Shown: in pieces, positions 54,901 to 64,000 of the stretch | Numbering within the stretch: the stretch's first letter is position 1 | How the letters are laid out: the number at the start of each line of letters is the position of its first letter | The notes under the pieces: model-generated | Seen by the model: only the letters and a program-made list of their open reading frames with translations | Databases searched by the model: none | What the model was told of the DNA's origin: nothing | Assembly: GCA_018671895.1 (NCBI GenBank) | Contig: JABHGV010000027.1 | Coordinates: forward strand, 35,028-99,027 | Source of the DNA: Rhodospirillaceae bacterium | Lineage (GTDB): Bacteria; Pseudomonadota; Alphaproteobacteria; Rhodospirillales; JABHCV01 | DNA length: 64,000 bases | Direction: 5' to 3' | Position numbers and translations under genes: made by a program

Positions 54901-56591
54901 AGCCTGGCGAAGGCGGTCAGTTGCCCGGCGGCAAGGTCGATGAATGGATCGGCCGGGTTCGCCATTCGACGCCGGGTGTCGGCCTGATTTCGCCACCGCC
55001 GCATCACGATATTTATTCCATCGAGGATCTGGCACAGCTGATCCACGACCTGAAGAACGTAAATCCAAAGGCCCGCATATCGGTCAAGCTGGTGTCGGAA
55101 GTCGGCGTCGGCACGGTCGCTGCCGGTGTATCGAAAGCGCACGCCGATCACGTCACCATATCGGGTGCCGATGGCGGCACTGGTGCCAGCCCGATCACAT
55201 CGATCATGAATGCCGGATCGCCGTGGGAAATCGGCCTTGCCGAAACCCATCAGACGCTGGTCATGAACCGTCTTCGTGGCCGCATAGCGGTGCAGGTGGA
55301 CGGTGGCCTGCGCACCGGTCGCGACGTTGTGGTTGGTGCCTTGCTGGGTGCCGATGAATTCGGCTTCGCCACCGGCGCGCTGATCGCCGAAGGCTGCATC
55401 ATGATGCGCAAGTGTCATCTGAACACCTGCCCGGCAGGTGTCGCCACACAGGACCCGGAACTGCGCAAGCGCTTTACCGGAAAGCCGGAAGACGTCGTCA
55501 ATCTGTTCACCTTCATCGCCGAGGAAGTGCGCGAGATCATGGCCGAACTGGGTTTCAGGAGCATCGGGGAAATGATCGGTCGTTCCGACATGCTCGACAT
55601 GAACGACGCCATCGGTCATTGGAAATCCGAAGGCCTCGACTTCTCGCGCATTCTGACCAAGCCCGATGCCGGTGATGACGTTGCCGTTTCCCAGTGCGAA
55701 GACCAAGATCACGGTCTGGACAAGGCGCTGGACAACACCCTGATTGAGCAAGCCCAGTCCGCCATCGACGACGGCACCCCGGTGACCATCGAAAGCGATG
55801 TCGTTAACGTCAACCGCACCGTCGGCACCATGCTGTCGGGTCGGATTGCCGAAAAACATGGCCACAAGGGCCTGCCTGACGACACCATCCACATCAAGCT
55901 GACCGGCAATGCCGGGCAAAGCCTTGGTGCATGGGGGGCGCGCGGCCTGACGCTGGAACTGAACGGCGATGCCAACGACTATGTCGGCAAGGGACTGTCC
56001 GGTGCGCGCATCATCATCTATCCCAACGAAGACAGCCCGATTACGCCGGAAGACAACATCATCGTCGGCAACACCGTGCTTTACGGCGCGATTACCGGCG
56101 AATGCTTCTTCCGTGGCGTTGGCGGCGAACGCTTCGCCGTCCGCAATTCAGGGGCTACCGCCGTCGTTGAAGGCGTCGGCGATCATGGTTGTGAATACAT
56201 GACCGGCGGCTGCGTCGTCGTTCTGGGATCGACCGGGCGCAACTTCGCCGCCGGAATGTCGGGCGGCATTTCCTATGTCTTCGACGAAGACGGACAATTC
56301 CTGAAGCGTTGCAACATGGCGCAAGTCGAACTGGAACGCATCAAAGACACCGAAACGGTCGCATCCGAAGACGAACTTGCCGACATGACCACCCACGATG
56401 CCCAGCGCTTGCGTGGCCTGATCGAAGCGCATCTTCAATACACCGGCAGCGGTCGCGCCAAAGAAATTCTGGATAACTGGTCCGAAGCCTTGGGTAAGTT
56501 CGTTAAGGTCATGCCCATCGATTATCGCCGCGCCCTGGAAGATAAAAAGGCCCGCGAAAGCGAAGAGCCGATTGCCGTGGGGGCCGAATAA
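51981..56591 (+). CDS. gltB: Glutamate synthase [NADPH] large subunit
   Basis: GltB (1536 aa from ATG 51981) makes glutamate from glutamine and 2-oxoglutarate with GltD. A 27-residue propeptide precedes Cys28 ([11 protein letters not shown]), the nucleophile of the N-terminal glutaminase domain (about 28-430). A linker domain, the FMN-binding synthase domain (about 800-1200, [34 protein letters not shown]) and the 3Fe-4S cysteines ([19 protein letters not shown]) follow, then the C-terminal beta-helix. All key parts are present, with gltD overlapping by one base. Together with glutamine synthetase it assimilates ammonium. Confidence 0.97.
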   Translation: MSQQDWPSAPGLPQKQGLYDPANERDNCGLGFIADIKNRKSHDIVRDGLQILINLDHRGAIGADPLAGDGAGILLQVPDRLFQEECPKLGFDLPPAGDYAVGMVFLPTNKKTLDKCIVAFDKVVPEEGQSIIGWRDVPVDNSYLGESVKPIEPVIRQIFIAKGKGFEDTDAFERKLFVIRKRVHHELWDHDIEDKKQFYITSLSTRTITYKGMMLAPNVDNYFLDLRDERTESALALVHQRFSTNTFPSWPLAQPFRYLCHNGEINTVRGNINWMAARRHNMKSDILGDDLEKLWPLIGDGSSDSATFDNALELLVAGGYSLAHAMMMMIPEAWSGNPLMDDDRRAFYEYHAALMEPWDGPASMAFTDGRQIGATLDRNGLRPSRYIVTDDDKVILGSEVGVLPIPESKIVKKWRLQPGKMLLIDLEEGRIVDDEELKATLATTKPYQKWLDETQIKLEELPMEVSAMTPDKKTILDRQQAFGYTQEDIKFYLEPMAIHGIDPLGSMGSDIPPTVLSDRPKNLYGYFKQNFAQVTNPPIDPIREESVMSLVSLIGPRPNLLDLNTGGTHKRLEVSQPILSNVDLEKIRRIENKVGHAFQTYTLDICYGATDGPDGMKGALDALCEKAQLVVTEGHNILILSDRGVNADRVAIPALLATAAVHHHLIREGLRTEVGLVVETGEARQVHDFCLLAGYGAEAISPYLAFETLSQLHHNLPGEMSERQAHNNYVKSVSKGILKVMSKMGISTYQSYCGAQIFDAVGLATPFIDAYFTGTATTVEGIGLNEVAVETLNRHSDAYGNAPVLRNALEVGGDLAYRVRGEEHIWTPDTIGKLQHAVRAGDYEGFKEFSAIVNDQDTKLKNLRGLFKFKNVKPVPIDEVESVADIVKRFATGAMSFGSISWEAHTNLAIAMNRLGAKSNTGEGGEEVSRFTPMDNGDSMRSAIKQVASGRFGVTTEYLVNADDIQIKMAQGAKPGEGGQLPGGKVDEWIGRVRHSTPGVGLISPPPHHDIYSIEDLAQLIHDLKNVNPKARISVKLVSEVGVGTVAAGVSKAHADHVTISGADGGTGASPITSIMNAGSPWEIGLAETHQTLVMNRLRGRIAVQVDGGLRTGRDVVVGALLGADEFGFATGALIAEGCIMMRKCHLNTCPAGVATQDPELRKRFTGKPEDVVNLFTFIAEEVREIMAELGFRSIGEMIGRSDMLDMNDAIGHWKSEGLDFSRILTKPDAGDDVAVSQCEDQDHGLDKALDNTLIEQAQSAIDDGTPVTIESDVVNVNRTVGTMLSGRIAEKHGHKGLPDDTIHIKLTGNAGQSLGAWGARGLTLELNGDANDYVGKGLSGARIIIYPNEDSPITPEDNIIVGNTVLYGAITGECFFRGVGGERFAVRNSGATAVVEGVGDHGCEYMTGGCVVVLGSTGRNFAAGMSGGISYVFDEDGQFLKRCNMAQVELERIKDTETVASEDELADMTTHDAQRLRGLIEAHLQYTGSGRAKEILDNWSEALGKFVKVMPIDYRRALEDKKARESEEPIAVGAE

Positions 56592-58027
56592 TGGGGAAGC
56601 CAACAGGATTCAAGGAATTCGACCGTCAGGACCGTGGCTATGTCTCGGTCGAGCACCGCATTGTTCGATACGACGAAATGCTGGTGCCGCTGGACGACGA
56701 CGTGATGAACGAACAGAGCGCGCGCTGCATGGATTGCGGCATCCCGTTCTGTCACAACGGCTGCCCGGTCAACAACATCATCCCCGACTGGAACGATCTG
56801 GTTTATCACCACAACTGGGAAGAAGCGCTGGACGTTCTGCATTCGACCAACAACTTCCCGGAATTTACCGGTCGCATATGCCCTGCACCGTGCGAAGCGG
56901 CGTGCACGTTGAACCTGACCGACGAGCCGGTGACCATCAAGAGCATCGAATGTGCGATCATTGACCGTGCCTGGTCCGATGGCCGGATCGAACCGCAAGT
57001 GCCGAAGCGCCTGACCGGCAAGCGGGTTGCCGTCGTTGGTTCCGGCCCCTCGGGTATGGCCGCTGCCCAACAAATGGCGCGCGCCGGACATTCCGTCGTC
57101 GTCTTCGAAAAGAACGCCAAGATCGGCGGCCTGCTGCGCTATGGCATCCCCGACTTCAAGCTGGACAAGAAGATCATCGACCGTCGCATGTCGCAAATGC
57201 AGGCCGAAGGTGTCGAGTTTCGCCCCAACAGCCATGTCGGGCACAACGTGCTGCCCGAACGCCTGTTGATCAAATTCGATGCCGTGGTGCTGACCGGTGG
57301 TTCGGAGGCCCCGCGCGACCTTCCGGTCCCCGGGCGTGAGCTGAACGGCGTCCACTTCGCCATGGACTTCCTGACCCAGCAAAACCGTCGCAATGGCTTC
57401 GAGCCCATCGATGATGCGAAGGAACTGACCGCCAAGGACAAGCATGTCATTGTCATCGGTGGCGGCGACACCGGATCGGACTGCGTCGGCACCTCGGCAC
57501 GTCAGGGTGCGGCGTCGATCACGCAGATGGAAATCATGCCGAAGCCGCCGGAAATGGAAGACAAGTCCCAGACCTGGCCTAACTGGCCGAACAAGCTGCG
57601 TTCATCCACATCCCACGATGAAGGCTGCAAACGTCAGTGGAGCATCGGCACCGAATGCTTCGAAGGAAAGGACGGTCAACTGACCACGCTGAAGGGTCAC
57701 CAGGTCGACTGGACCGAAGGCGGCCCGAAGCCCGTCGAGGGAACCGAATTCGACATGAAGGCCGATCTGGTGCTGCTCGCCATGGGGTTTGTTAACCCGG
57801 TGCACGAAGGCATGCTGGATCATTTCGGCATCGAATATGACGGACGCGGCAACGTCAATGCCGCAACTGAGGGCGAAAATGCCTACAAGACGTCTATCGA
57901 CAAGGTCTTTGCCGCCGGTGATATGCGCCGCGGCCAATCGCTGGTCGTTTGGGCCATTCGCGAAGGCCGCCAATGCGCGCGCGCCGTCGACGAATACCTG
58001 ATGGGCAGTTCCGAGCTGCCGCGTTAG
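56591..58027 (+). CDS. gltD: Glutamate synthase [NADPH] small subunit
   Basis: GltD (478 aa) passes electrons from NADPH through FAD and iron-sulfur clusters to GltB. N-terminal cysteine clusters ([17 protein letters not shown] and [11 protein letters not shown]) bind 4Fe-4S centres. The FAD loop [17 protein letters not shown], the [14 protein letters not shown] segment ([12 protein letters not shown]) and the NADPH loop [14 protein letters not shown] follow. Its ATG overlaps the gltB stop (TAATG). Confidence 0.97.
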   Translation: MGKPTGFKEFDRQDRGYVSVEHRIVRYDEMLVPLDDDVMNEQSARCMDCGIPFCHNGCPVNNIIPDWNDLVYHHNWEEALDVLHSTNNFPEFTGRICPAPCEAACTLNLTDEPVTIKSIECAIIDRAWSDGRIEPQVPKRLTGKRVAVVGSGPSGMAAAQQMARAGHSVVVFEKNAKIGGLLRYGIPDFKLDKKIIDRRMSQMQAEGVEFRPNSHVGHNVLPERLLIKFDAVVLTGGSEAPRDLPVPGRELNGVHFAMDFLTQQNRRNGFEPIDDAKELTAKDKHVIVIGGGDTGSDCVGTSARQGAASITQMEIMPKPPEMEDKSQTWPNWPNKLRSSTSHDEGCKRQWSIGTECFEGKDGQLTTLKGHQVDWTEGGPKPVEGTEFDMKADLVLLAMGFVNPVHEGMLDHFGIEYDGRGNVNAATEGENAYKTSIDKVFAAGDMRRGQSLVVWAIREGRQCARAVDEYLMGSSELPR

Positions 58028-58036
58028 GATCCAGCG

Positions 58037-58276
58037 ATGATCGTCTTTTCCCTGCAATGTTCCAAAGGCCACGCCTTCGATGAATGGTTCTCGTCGTCAG
58101 ACGACTACATGGAACAAAAGAAAAAGAAAAAACTGGCGTGCCCGACCTGTGGCGACAAGAAGGTCGAAAAGGGGCTGATGGCCCCGAGCGTCGGAAAGTC
58201 AGCGCCTGCGCCGGCCCCGGCCTGTGGCGCACCGGCGTGTTCCAACGGCGCGTGCCCCATGTCGGGCATTAAATAA
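58037..58276 (+). CDS. Short DUF1178 family protein
   Basis: The 79-aa product matches the N-terminal part of DUF1178: MIVFSLQCSKGHAFDEWFSSSDDY, then CPTCGDKKVEKGLMAPSVG, giving a small CxxC zinc-ribbon-like fold. Most DUF1178 proteins are about 140-160 aa; here the second half is replaced by an Ala/Pro- and Cys-rich tail (ACGAPACSNGACPMSG), which could bind metal. The sequence ends in a normal stop 60 bp before the next gene, so it appears to be a short variant rather than a broken gene. It lies 9 bp after gltD. Function unknown. Confidence 0.8.
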   Translation: MIVFSLQCSKGHAFDEWFSSSDDYMEQKKKKKLACPTCGDKKVEKGLMAPSVGKSAPAPAPACGAPACSNGACPMSGIK

Positions 58277-58338
58277 GCCCTTCCCTTGCGCATCGTCCGA
58301 ATTCACCGGAAAATCGGTAGAGATTCGGAGATTCTGAC

Positions 58339-58740
58339 ATGACCCAACATTCCCTTTCCGGCCTGTGGCTGGTTTTAGCCGGATTTTTCGGTATGACCGG
58401 CGTCGCCGCCGGGGCCTGGGGCTGGCACGAGCTGGGCGGCGATGACTCCATCCGCGAGATTTTCATGATGGGCGTATCGTACCAACTGTGGCACGCGCTG
58501 GCGCTAATCGGCGTCGCCTGGGTATCGAGCCGCCCGGAAACGGCACAATCGAAACTGCCGACCATCGCCGGGGGTAGTTTTGTTGCGGGCATCGTGCTGT
58601 TTTCAGGCACGCTGTACGCCTATGCCGTCACCGGCATCGTACCTGTCGGAGGCGCGGCGCCCGTCGGTGGCTTCGCGCTGATTCTCGGCTGGAGCGTTTT
58701 TATTATTCTGGGCGTCAAGGCGATGGGGAAAAAGTCATGA
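58339..58740 (+). CDS. DUF423 family membrane protein
   Basis: The 133-aa product is a four-span membrane protein of the DUF423 (YgdD-like) family: an initial LVLAGFFGMTGVAAGAWGWHEL, a central YQLWHALALIGVAW and FVAGIVLFSGTLYAYAVTG are typical. Biochemical role unknown. Its stop overlaps the start of the ion channel gene by 4 nt (ATGA), so they are co-translated. Confidence 0.88.
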   Translation: MTQHSLSGLWLVLAGFFGMTGVAAGAWGWHELGGDDSIREIFMMGVSYQLWHALALIGVAWVSSRPETAQSKLPTIAGGSFVAGIVLFSGTLYAYAVTGIVPVGGAAPVGGFALILGWSVFIILGVKAMGKKS

Positions 58741-59741
58741 CCTTTGAGGCCATCAGCCTGCGCAAACGCACCCATCAGATCCTCGAAATTTCGCACCCGG
58801 ACGACAAACTTGGGCGTTTCGTCGATTTTGCCCTGATTGTCCTGATTGTCCTGAATGTTGTCGCCGTGATCATTGAATCCCTGCCCGACATAACGCCCGA
58901 GGCGGAAGTCTGGTTCTCTTATTTCGAGATTTTCTCGGTCGCCGTATTCACCATCGAATATGTGCTTCGCATCTGGGCGGTGACGGAAGACGAAGAAACA
59001 GATTACAGCCGCCCGATTATGGGCCGCATCAAGTTCATGCTGACGCCGATGGCGCTGATCGACCTGTTCGTCATCGCGCCCTTTTACCTGCAATTCTTCG
59101 TCGCCTTCGATTTACGGTTCCTGCGTGTGCTCAGGCTGCTGCGCATATTCAAGCTGACCCGGTATTCGTCGTCCATGTCGATGTTGTTACAAGTCCTGAA
59201 AGACGAGGCCCGCGCCATTGGTGCGGCGATGTTCGTGCTGGTGCTGTTGATTGTCATGGCCGCATCGCTGACCTATCTGGCCGAACAGGATGCACAACCG
59301 GTCGCCTTTGGCTCGATCCCGGCGGCCATGTGGTGGGCGGTGATTACCATGACCACGGTTGGCTATGGCGATGTTGTGCCGGTCACCGTGTTGGGCAAAA
59401 CCTTTGGCGCGGTGATCGGCATTATCGGTATCGGCATGGTGGCCTTGCCAGCTGGTCTTTTGGCATCGGGATTTTCGAACGAATTGCACCGCCGCAAACG
59501 CGAGTATTCGGAAATGGTCGAAGGGGCGCTGGAAGACGGTGTCATTACCGACGAAGAACAGGCCGAGCTGCTGGAAAGTCAGGAAAAGCTGGGCATCCGC
59601 CCGGAAGACGCCAAGGACATCATGGATATGGAGCTGCGTGAAGTCACCGGCAAGTCAGGCACCTGCCCGCACTGCGGCAAGCCGGTGAACATGCTTGAAG
59701 AGGATATCGAGTTGGCAGACGCGACCGAGACCGGCAACTAG
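58737..59741 (+). CDS. Voltage-gated-type potassium channel with C-terminal CxxC tail
   Basis: The 334-aa inner-membrane protein has six spans in the order of voltage-gated channels. An S4-like helix carries spaced arginines (FDLRFLRVLRLLRIFKLTRY), the pore filter is TTVGYGD (T206-D212) for K+ selectivity, and S6 follows. The cytoplasmic end (about 245-334) is helical and acidic with one CPHCGKP pair, half of a possible zinc ribbon. An ion-channel role is well supported; gating and physiological use are unknown. Confidence 0.9.
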   Translation: MTFEAISLRKRTHQILEISHPDDKLGRFVDFALIVLIVLNVVAVIIESLPDITPEAEVWFSYFEIFSVAVFTIEYVLRIWAVTEDEETDYSRPIMGRIKFMLTPMALIDLFVIAPFYLQFFVAFDLRFLRVLRLLRIFKLTRYSSSMSMLLQVLKDEARAIGAAMFVLVLLIVMAASLTYLAEQDAQPVAFGSIPAAMWWAVITMTTVGYGDVVPVTVLGKTFGAVIGIIGIGMVALPAGLLASGFSNELHRRKREYSEMVEGALEDGVITDEEQAELLESQEKLGIRPEDAKDIMDMELREVTGKSGTCPHCGKPVNMLEEDIELADATETGN

Positions 59742-59754
59742 CCTCCCCTGACTA

Positions 59755-61578
59755 TTATTCCAGAGACCAGATTTCCGGTGCGCGACCCAGGCGTTCGACC
59801 AGCAACTCGCGCTGCAATTCCATTTCTTTCGGCAAATGATCGCCGAACTGTTTGAAGTGGTCCGCCTGTTCCCGGGCCTCTGCCTTGCCGGCCTCGCGGT
59901 CGATCTCCATCAGCTTCAGGAAGGTGCCGCGTTCGAAATCGAGCCCGGCCCAGGTAATGTCCTGATGGCGTGGCATATAGCCGAACGGACTTTCGACGCC
60001 GTGCGCCCGGTCATGAACGCGATCGACGATCCATTTCAGCACCCGCATGTTTTCACCGAAACCGGGCCAGATGAACTTGCCCTCGTCGTCCTTGCGGAAC
60101 CAGTTGACGCGGAAAATCAACGGCACGTCCTTGACCTTGTCTTCCATCGCCAGCCAATGAGACCAGTAATCGCCCATGTTGTAACCGCAGAACGGCAGCA
60201 TCGCCATCGGGTCGCGCCGGATTGCGGCCTGACCGATGGCAGCCGCCGTCGCTTCCGAGCCCATGGTGGCGGCCAGATAAACGCCGTGCGACCAATCAAA
60301 CGACTGGAATACCAACGGGAAGGTCGTCGACAGACGCCCACCGAAGATAAAGGCCGAAATGGAAACCCCTTCGGGGTCTTCCCAGGCCGGGTCGATGCTA
60401 TCGCATTCCGACGCAGGCGCCGTGAAGCGGGAATTGGGATGGGCCGCAGGCGTCTCGCTATCGGGTGTCCAGTCGTTACCCTTCCAGTCGATGGCGTGGG
60501 CCGGGGGATCGCCGTCCATGTCTTCCCACCAGACGTCGCCGTCATCGGTCAGCGCAACGTTGGTGAAGATGCAGTTCCTTTTCAGCATCTTGGTCGCCGT
60601 CGGGTTCGACGCCATCGAAGTGCCCGGCGCGACGCCGAAGTAACCGGCTTCCGGGTTAATAGCGCGGAAAGTGCCGTCCGGGGCTGGTTTGACCCAGGCG
60701 ATATCATCGCCAACGGTGCTGACTTTCCAGCCATCGAAGCCTTCGGGCGGAATCAGCATGGCCAGGTTGGTCTTGCCGCATGCACTGGGGAAAGCCGCGC
60801 CAACGTAGGTTTTCTCGCCTTCGGGGCTTTCCATGCCCAGAATCAACATGTGTTCGGCAAGCCAGCCTTCGTCGCGCGCCATGGCCGATGCGATCCTGAG
60901 GGCGAAACATTTCTTGCCGAGCAGCGCATTGCCGCCATAGCCGCTGCCGAATGACCAGATTTCCCGGTCTTCGGGATAATGAACGATGTATTTTTCATCG
61001 TTGCAGGGCCAGACGACGTCTTCCTCGCCATCACCAAGCGGTGCGCCGACGGAATGCATGCACGGCACGAAATCATCGTCGCCCAGTACATCCAGGACTT
61101 TTTGTCCCATGCGGGTCATGATCTTCATGTTGACGGCGGCATAGGCCGAATCCGTTAGCTGGATACCAATGTGGGCGATCGGCGAGCCGAGCGGCCCCAT
61201 GGAAAACGGCACCACATAGAGGGTACGCCCCTTCATGCAGCCATCGAACAGGCCGTTCAGGGTCTTTCGCATTTCGTCGGGATTGGTCCAGTTGTTATTG
61301 GGACCGGCGTCTTCAACATTTTTCGAGCAAATAAAGGTGCGGTCTTCGACACGCGCCACGTCGCTGGGATGGGACCGGGCCAGAAAACTGTTCGGGCGTA
61401 ATTCCGGGTTCAGACGAATCATGGTGCCGCAGTCGACCATTTCCTGACACAGGCGGTCATATTCTTCATCTGAACCGTCACACCAATGAACATCATCAGG
61501 CTGACACAGGGCCGTCATTTCCTTGACCCAGGCTAGAAGTTTCACGTTGCCGGTTTTGTCTTTTTCGTTTGTCGCCAT
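59755..61578 (-). CDS. pckG: Phosphoenolpyruvate carboxykinase (GTP)
   Basis: The 607-aa enzyme converts oxaloacetate and GTP to phosphoenolpyruvate, a key gluconeogenic step. The GTP-type hallmarks are intact: the P-loop with reactive Cys ([13 protein letters not shown]), the [14 protein letters not shown] loop, [27 protein letters not shown] and GRAPEIW near the end. The length matches the GTP class rather than the ATP class (PckA, about 540 aa). The start MATNEK (61578) was chosen over an upstream ATG at 61623. Most Alphaproteobacteria use ATP-type PckA, so this form is notable. Confidence 0.96.
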   Translation of the reverse strand: MATNEKDKTGNVKLLAWVKEMTALCQPDDVHWCDGSDEEYDRLCQEMVDCGTMIRLNPELRPNSFLARSHPSDVARVEDRTFICSKNVEDAGPNNNWTNPDEMRKTLNGLFDGCMKGRTLYVVPFSMGPLGSPIAHIGIQLTDSAYAAVNMKIMTRMGQKVLDVLGDDDFVPCMHSVGAPLGDGEEDVVWPCNDEKYIVHYPEDREIWSFGSGYGGNALLGKKCFALRIASAMARDEGWLAEHMLILGMESPEGEKTYVGAAFPSACGKTNLAMLIPPEGFDGWKVSTVGDDIAWVKPAPDGTFRAINPEAGYFGVAPGTSMASNPTATKMLKRNCIFTNVALTDDGDVWWEDMDGDPPAHAIDWKGNDWTPDSETPAAHPNSRFTAPASECDSIDPAWEDPEGVSISAFIFGGRLSTTFPLVFQSFDWSHGVYLAATMGSEATAAAIGQAAIRRDPMAMLPFCGYNMGDYWSHWLAMEDKVKDVPLIFRVNWFRKDDEGKFIWPGFGENMRVLKWIVDRVHDRAHGVESPFGYMPRHQDITWAGLDFERGTFLKLMEIDREAGKAEAREQADHFKQFGDHLPKEMELQRELLVERLGRAPEIWSLE

Positions 61579-61673
61579 GCTTGGACACCTCGTGTGAGAT
61601 TGTGTCAGATCAGTCTGCAACAATGTCTTGAAAAGGACTATAGAAAATTATCGGGGTGACAGGCGGCAGGATA

Positions 61674-62003
61674 TTAACGAGTGCCGGTACGCTTTGCCTG
61701 AGATGAACCCAAAGTCTGTTTCAGTTGGTCGACTTCCTGGCGCAGGGCCTTTAATTCGACGTCCGCAGCCTCGCGGTTGCGGGTCACGTCCTTGACGCGA
61801 TTGACAACAATTTCCTGGTTTTTTCGCAGAGCCTGAACAGCCTCGCCAACGTCAACAACGGATTTACGAAATACCTTGAGACGGGAATCGATGGTCTTCT
61901 GGACCCGGACCTCGATTTTTTTCAAGGCCTCGGTCGCCATCCAGAGCGCCGCAATGGCGGTAATAAACGCGATTATCGCAATGATGGTCGAAATACCCGT
62001 CAT
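61674..62003 (-). CDS. Unknown small membrane-anchored coiled-coil protein
   Basis: The 109-aa product has an N-terminal membrane span (residues 5-24) and a long coiled coil (about 28-98, for example EALKKIEVRVQKTIDSRLKVF and ELKALRQEVDQLKQTL). I cannot assign a family; it may be a small structural or scaffold protein on the inner membrane. It stands alone between pckG and the HugZ-like gene. Confidence 0.65.
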   Translation of the reverse strand: MTGISTIIAIIAFITAIAALWMATEALKKIEVRVQKTIDSRLKVFRKSVVDVGEAVQALRKNQEIVVNRVKDVTRNREAADVELKALRQEVDQLKQTLGSSQAKRTGTR

Positions 62004-62133
62004 GCTGCCCCGAATTGTCTTTGTTAATCGTCAACTCCGCCGAATTCCAGCTCTTGAGAGATGATTATTCGACAACCGTATTCAAACCGATTCGACTGCC
62101 AATGTGAAGGGGGGGAAAGGGATTTTTTTGTGG

Positions 62134-62913
62134 TTAAGTGGATTTTTTTGAACACATCCGTATGACGGCCGCCTTGACGCCACGACCTGTCTCAAGAGGG
62201 CGGTCAAATGCAATGCGGCGGAAACTGTTGCGGCATCTCAGGTCGATGCCTTCCGGGTCGACGCCGGTCAAACGCCAGCCTATTGCCCGCCCGCCGAAGC
62301 GCTTGCGCGCCATCGCCGCAATGTCATCGCCATGATCAATGTTCAGACGATCGACGGTGGCGGCTTCCGCTTTGCCGATATTGGCCGACGCCTTCGCATC
62401 GAACAGCAACTTGTTCGCCCCGAACCATTGGGCCCGCCCGAAACCACCGACGAAATGGCCGCGTTCGACCCGCATCCGATAAAAATTGAAATCGCCGAAC
62501 CCGGCATAGAGTTTTGCGCCGGGATGCCGCCCGAGGAATCGTCTTGCCACCGCTTCATCGTCAACGGGGCTCAGCCGTCCGGTAATGGTCAGTCGCGGCC
62601 CGGTTTGCGGATTGGGCAGGTGGGATGCCGCCTCGAACAACAACGAGGCACGCGCATCTTCGACCAGATTGCGGCTGTGGTCGGCAAGACCCGAGAGCAA
62701 CAGTATCGGCGTCGCGTCGCCAAGGCAGGCAACGGTGACCAACGAGGCATATGGCCAGCCCTGACGCTTGCCGGGCAGCGATGTCGCCAGCGTCGCCGAA
62801 CGGGATTCGCGGACCAACTGCCGGGCGGCGGTGAAGACGTCGCCGGTTGTCGGGCCTTTAGCCTTTCTCGCGGAGCCTTTAGCCATTCTCGTGGAGCCTT
62901 TAGCCGTGCTCAC
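62134..62913 (-). CDS. HugZ-like / pyridoxamine 5'-phosphate oxidase-fold protein
   Basis: The 259-aa product has a split-barrel FMN- or haem-binding domain (about 28-175: ATLATSLPGKRQGWPYASLVTVACL, PILLLSGLADHSRNLVEDARASLLFEA, PRLTITGRL) and a C-terminal DUF2470-like domain (LNIDHGDDIAAMARKRF, GVDPEGIDLR). HugZ relatives degrade haem. The N-terminus is Lys/Ser-rich with a 7-residue repeat (AKGSTRM, AKGSARK, AKGPTTG), from a 21-bp DNA repeat. The start at 62913 overlaps the CBS gene by 14 nt; ATG 62886 is an alternative. It ends the DUF1538/P-II/CBS operon. Confidence 0.82.
   Translation of the reverse strand: MSTAKGSTRMAKGSARKAKGPTTGDVFTAARQLVRESRSATLATSLPGKRQGWPYASLVTVACLGDATPILLLSGLADHSRNLVEDARASLLFEAASHLPNPQTGPRLTITGRLSPVDDEAVARRFLGRHPGAKLYAGFGDFNFYRMRVERGHFVGGFGRAQWFGANKLLFDAKASANIGKAEAATVDRLNIDHGDDIAAMARKRFGGRAIGWRLTGVDPEGIDLRCRNSFRRIAFDRPLETGRGVKAAVIRMCSKKST
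62848..62910 (-). repeat. Three 21-bp in-frame repeats at the start of the HugZ-like gene
   Basis: On the plus strand GCCTTTAGCC recurs at 62854, 62875 and 62896, period 21, with near-identical spacers. Each unit codes for seven residues beginning AKG. The third copy also spans the end of the upstream CBS gene. Confidence 0.8.
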
Positions 62914-63304
62914 TATGACGCAGCACCATGTCGCGTAACGTCACAATACCGGTCGGCACCCGTTTTTCATCGACGACCAGGGCGCGGGACAGGCTAAACT
63001 GCACGAGCAGACGAATGGCATATTTAATGTTCATATCCGTCGGCACCGACAGCACCGGCTTGCTCATCACCTCGTAGACGCTGACCCGATCAAGCGCGCG
63101 TCCCTTGGAGATGACCTGGGCCGCGATGTCCGAGACCACAATCATACCGAATTCATCGTCCTCGTTGCGGCGTTCAATAACGATGGAGCTGACGCCCGAG
63201 GCGCGCATTAAATCCACGGCGTCGGCCACAGTTGCCGTTCCGGCGATGGTCTTGACTTCCGGCGTCATCACGTCCTTTACACGAATGATATTGTTGTCGC
63301 TCAT
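62900..63304 (-). CDS. CBS-domain protein
   Basis: The 134-aa protein consists of a tandem pair of CBS domains (about 5-62 and 68-130), which usually bind adenine nucleotides and regulate a partner. VKDVMTPEVKTIAGTATVADAVDLM and VYEVMSKPVLSVPTDMNIKYAIRLL start the two halves, and IVTLRDMVLRH ends them. It starts 4 nt inside the end of the P-II-like gene, and is probably a regulator of the DUF1538 membrane protein. Confidence 0.9.
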   Translation of the reverse strand: MSDNNIIRVKDVMTPEVKTIAGTATVADAVDLMRASGVSSIVIERRNEDDEFGMIVVSDIAAQVISKGRALDRVSVYEVMSKPVLSVPTDMNIKYAIRLLVQFSLSRALVVDEKRVPTGIVTLRDMVLRHSEHG

Positions 63305-63651
63305 ATCTGTTCCTCGATTTCATGCATGATGGTTGGGGCCTGCGTTTTCATGCCGACGGCATCTTCGATTTCAAACTGGAACGCGATACCGGATCCCGGT
63401 TCATCATCGAATTTACCGGCCGCCGAAATGGTTTCCAATATGTCACGCGCCATGGTATCGGCGACCAGAAACAACACAACGTCGCGCTGCGCCGTCAGGT
63501 CCAGACCCATGAAGGTTTTTTCCGGTGTCAGGCCTTCGCCCCGAACGCCGGTAATCACCGTCGCGCCCGTTGCTCCGGCATTGCGTGCCGCTTCGATGAC
63601 CTCGCTGGTTATCTCGTCGCTGACTAGGGCCATAATCATTTTAAGGTTCAT
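63301..63651 (-). CDS. P-II-like regulatory protein
   Basis: The 116-aa protein resembles P-II nitrogen regulators: [11 protein letters not shown] with helix [22 protein letters not shown] and the later [41 protein letters not shown]. It lacks the standard T-loop Tyr context and the RPGTGKIGDGKIF block of GlnB/GlnK, so it belongs to the P-II-like branch found next to transporters. It sits between the DUF1538 and CBS genes, overlapping both by 4 nt. Confidence 0.85.
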   Translation of the reverse strand: MNLKMIMALVSDEITSEVIEAARNAGATGATVITGVRGEGLTPEKTFMGLDLTAQRDVVLFLVADTMARDILETISAAGKFDDEPGSGIAFQFEIEDAVGMKTQAPTIMHEIEEQI

Positions 63652-64000
63652 TGTTCCCTCTCTTTACCCGTATCGGGTTTTTCGTTGGCATCAGGGTTGG
63701 AGTCTTCTGTTTTTCCCATGTCCTTGCGACGACGATTCCGCCAATCCGTAAACGAGGCAAAACCGAGAACCGCTATTATAGGGAAGACGCTGGCAAAGGC
63801 GATTAATCCGAATCCGTCTAGCAACGGCGATCGCCCCGGTATGGTCGAGGCAAGGCCGAGGCCCAAAGCCGTGACCACCGGCACCGTCACCGTCGATGTG
63901 GTAACACCACCGGAATCGTAGGCCAGCGGGATGATAAATTTCGAGGCCCGGAAGGTCTGTATAATAACAATTATGTACCCGGCCATGATGTAATAGGGCA
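63648..64000 (-). CDS. DUF1538 membrane protein, C-terminal part (runs off the edge)
   Basis: The open frame continues to the right edge of the window without a start (codons before 63986 read ...PYYI). The visible part has membrane segments [45 protein letters not shown] and [18 protein letters not shown], matching the end of DUF1538 proteins (UmpA/UmpB group, implicated in cation transport). A hydrophilic tail ([13 protein letters not shown]) follows. It overlaps the P-II-like gene by 4 nt (ATGA), so it heads the operon. Confidence 0.85.
   Translation of the reverse strand, partial: PYYIMAGYIIVIIQTFRASKFIIPLAYDSGGVTTSTVTVPVVTALGLGLASTIPGRSPLLDGFGLIAFASVFPIIAVLGFASFTDWRNRRRKDMGKTEDSNPDANEKPDTGKEREQ

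Noticed and set aside
54393..55919. A 508-codon open frame antisense to gltB
   Set aside because: It mirrors the third-position GC bias of gltB, has no ribosome binding site or recognisable domain, and lies wholly inside a confirmed gene. The same holds for other long antisense frames such as 19432-20403, 17127-18107 and 59836-60954.
1..64000. CRISPR arrays, insertion sequences, prophage, integrase next to tRNA-Arg
   Set aside because: No regularly spaced repeats, transposase, phage or integrase motifs were seen. The tRNA-Arg is a possible attachment site type, but nothing integrated is present on its right side.

Overview
The window looks like chromosomal core genome of a free-living alphaproteobacterium, most likely a Rhodospirillales-type lineage. 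The evidence is the DUF2336 proteins (a family concentrated in Alphaproteobacteria), a def-fmt/truA/dapDE neighbourhood, a short 4.5S-type SRP RNA beside dnaX-ybaB-recR, membrane-anchored c-type cytochromes, and overall protein flavour. The genus cannot be fixed from the sequence alone. Coding density is high, genes often overlap by 1-8 nt, and no insertion sequence, prophage, integrase or CRISPR array was seen.

Layout. 1-6.5 kb: tRNA-Arg(ACG), an unknown lipoprotein, a FadL-type porin followed by a 50-bp repeat in three tandem copies, a PQQ-type sugar dehydrogenase, panB-panC, and a 36-codon CcoQ-like gene. 6.5-12 kb: periplasmic gamma-glutamyltransferase, an orphan sensor kinase, and a flavin disulfide reductase paired with a TVP38-type membrane protein. 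12-16.3 kb: rpmH-rnpA-yidD-yidC-engB-argB behind a near-consensus sigma70 promoter. 16.5-20.8 kb: a three-gene operon of a PAS-GGDEF diguanylate cyclase and two paralogous DUF2336 proteins. 20.9-28 kb: HAD nucleotidase, dapD, dapE, two unknown membrane proteins, truA, an unknown helical protein, fmt and def. 28-32.4 kb: CNT nucleoside transporter, HD-GYP protein, rmuC, cytochrome c.

32.4-34.4 kb: a bufferin-type RiPP operon (Cys-rich secreted precursor, DUF692/MNIO maturase, DUF2063 partner) with a terminator-like hairpin between precursor and maturase. 34.5-38.4 kb: recR, ybaB, a predicted exonuclease, dnaX and the SRP RNA. 38.4-43.7 kb: a lipoprotein with PGLFDD repeats, nudC, pheA, kdsB, a cytochrome c, and a HisN-like phosphatase. 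43.7-44.1 kb: a non-coding interval with a dispersed repeat and a possible small RNA. 44.1-50.7 kb: a YejABEF-type oligopeptide ABC importer and ghrA. 50.7-58 kb: uppP, then gltB-gltD. 58-64 kb: DUF1178, DUF423, a voltage-gated-type cation channel, GTP-type pckG, and a minus-strand operon (DUF1538 membrane protein, P-II-like protein, CBS protein, HugZ-like protein) running off the right edge.

How it fits together: most genes are housekeeping (amino-acid, cell-wall, pantothenate, translation and membrane-insertion functions). The parts of most biological interest are the bufferin operon (described family), the GGDEF plus twin DUF2336 operon and the DUF1538/P-II/CBS operon (both poorly understood), and several non-coding signals: stop codons built into terminator hairpins, a triplicated terminator unit, a dispersed 27-nt repeat and a candidate sRNA. 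I did not find a clearly unprecedented large system; the DUF2336/GGDEF operon is the best candidate for an undescribed one.
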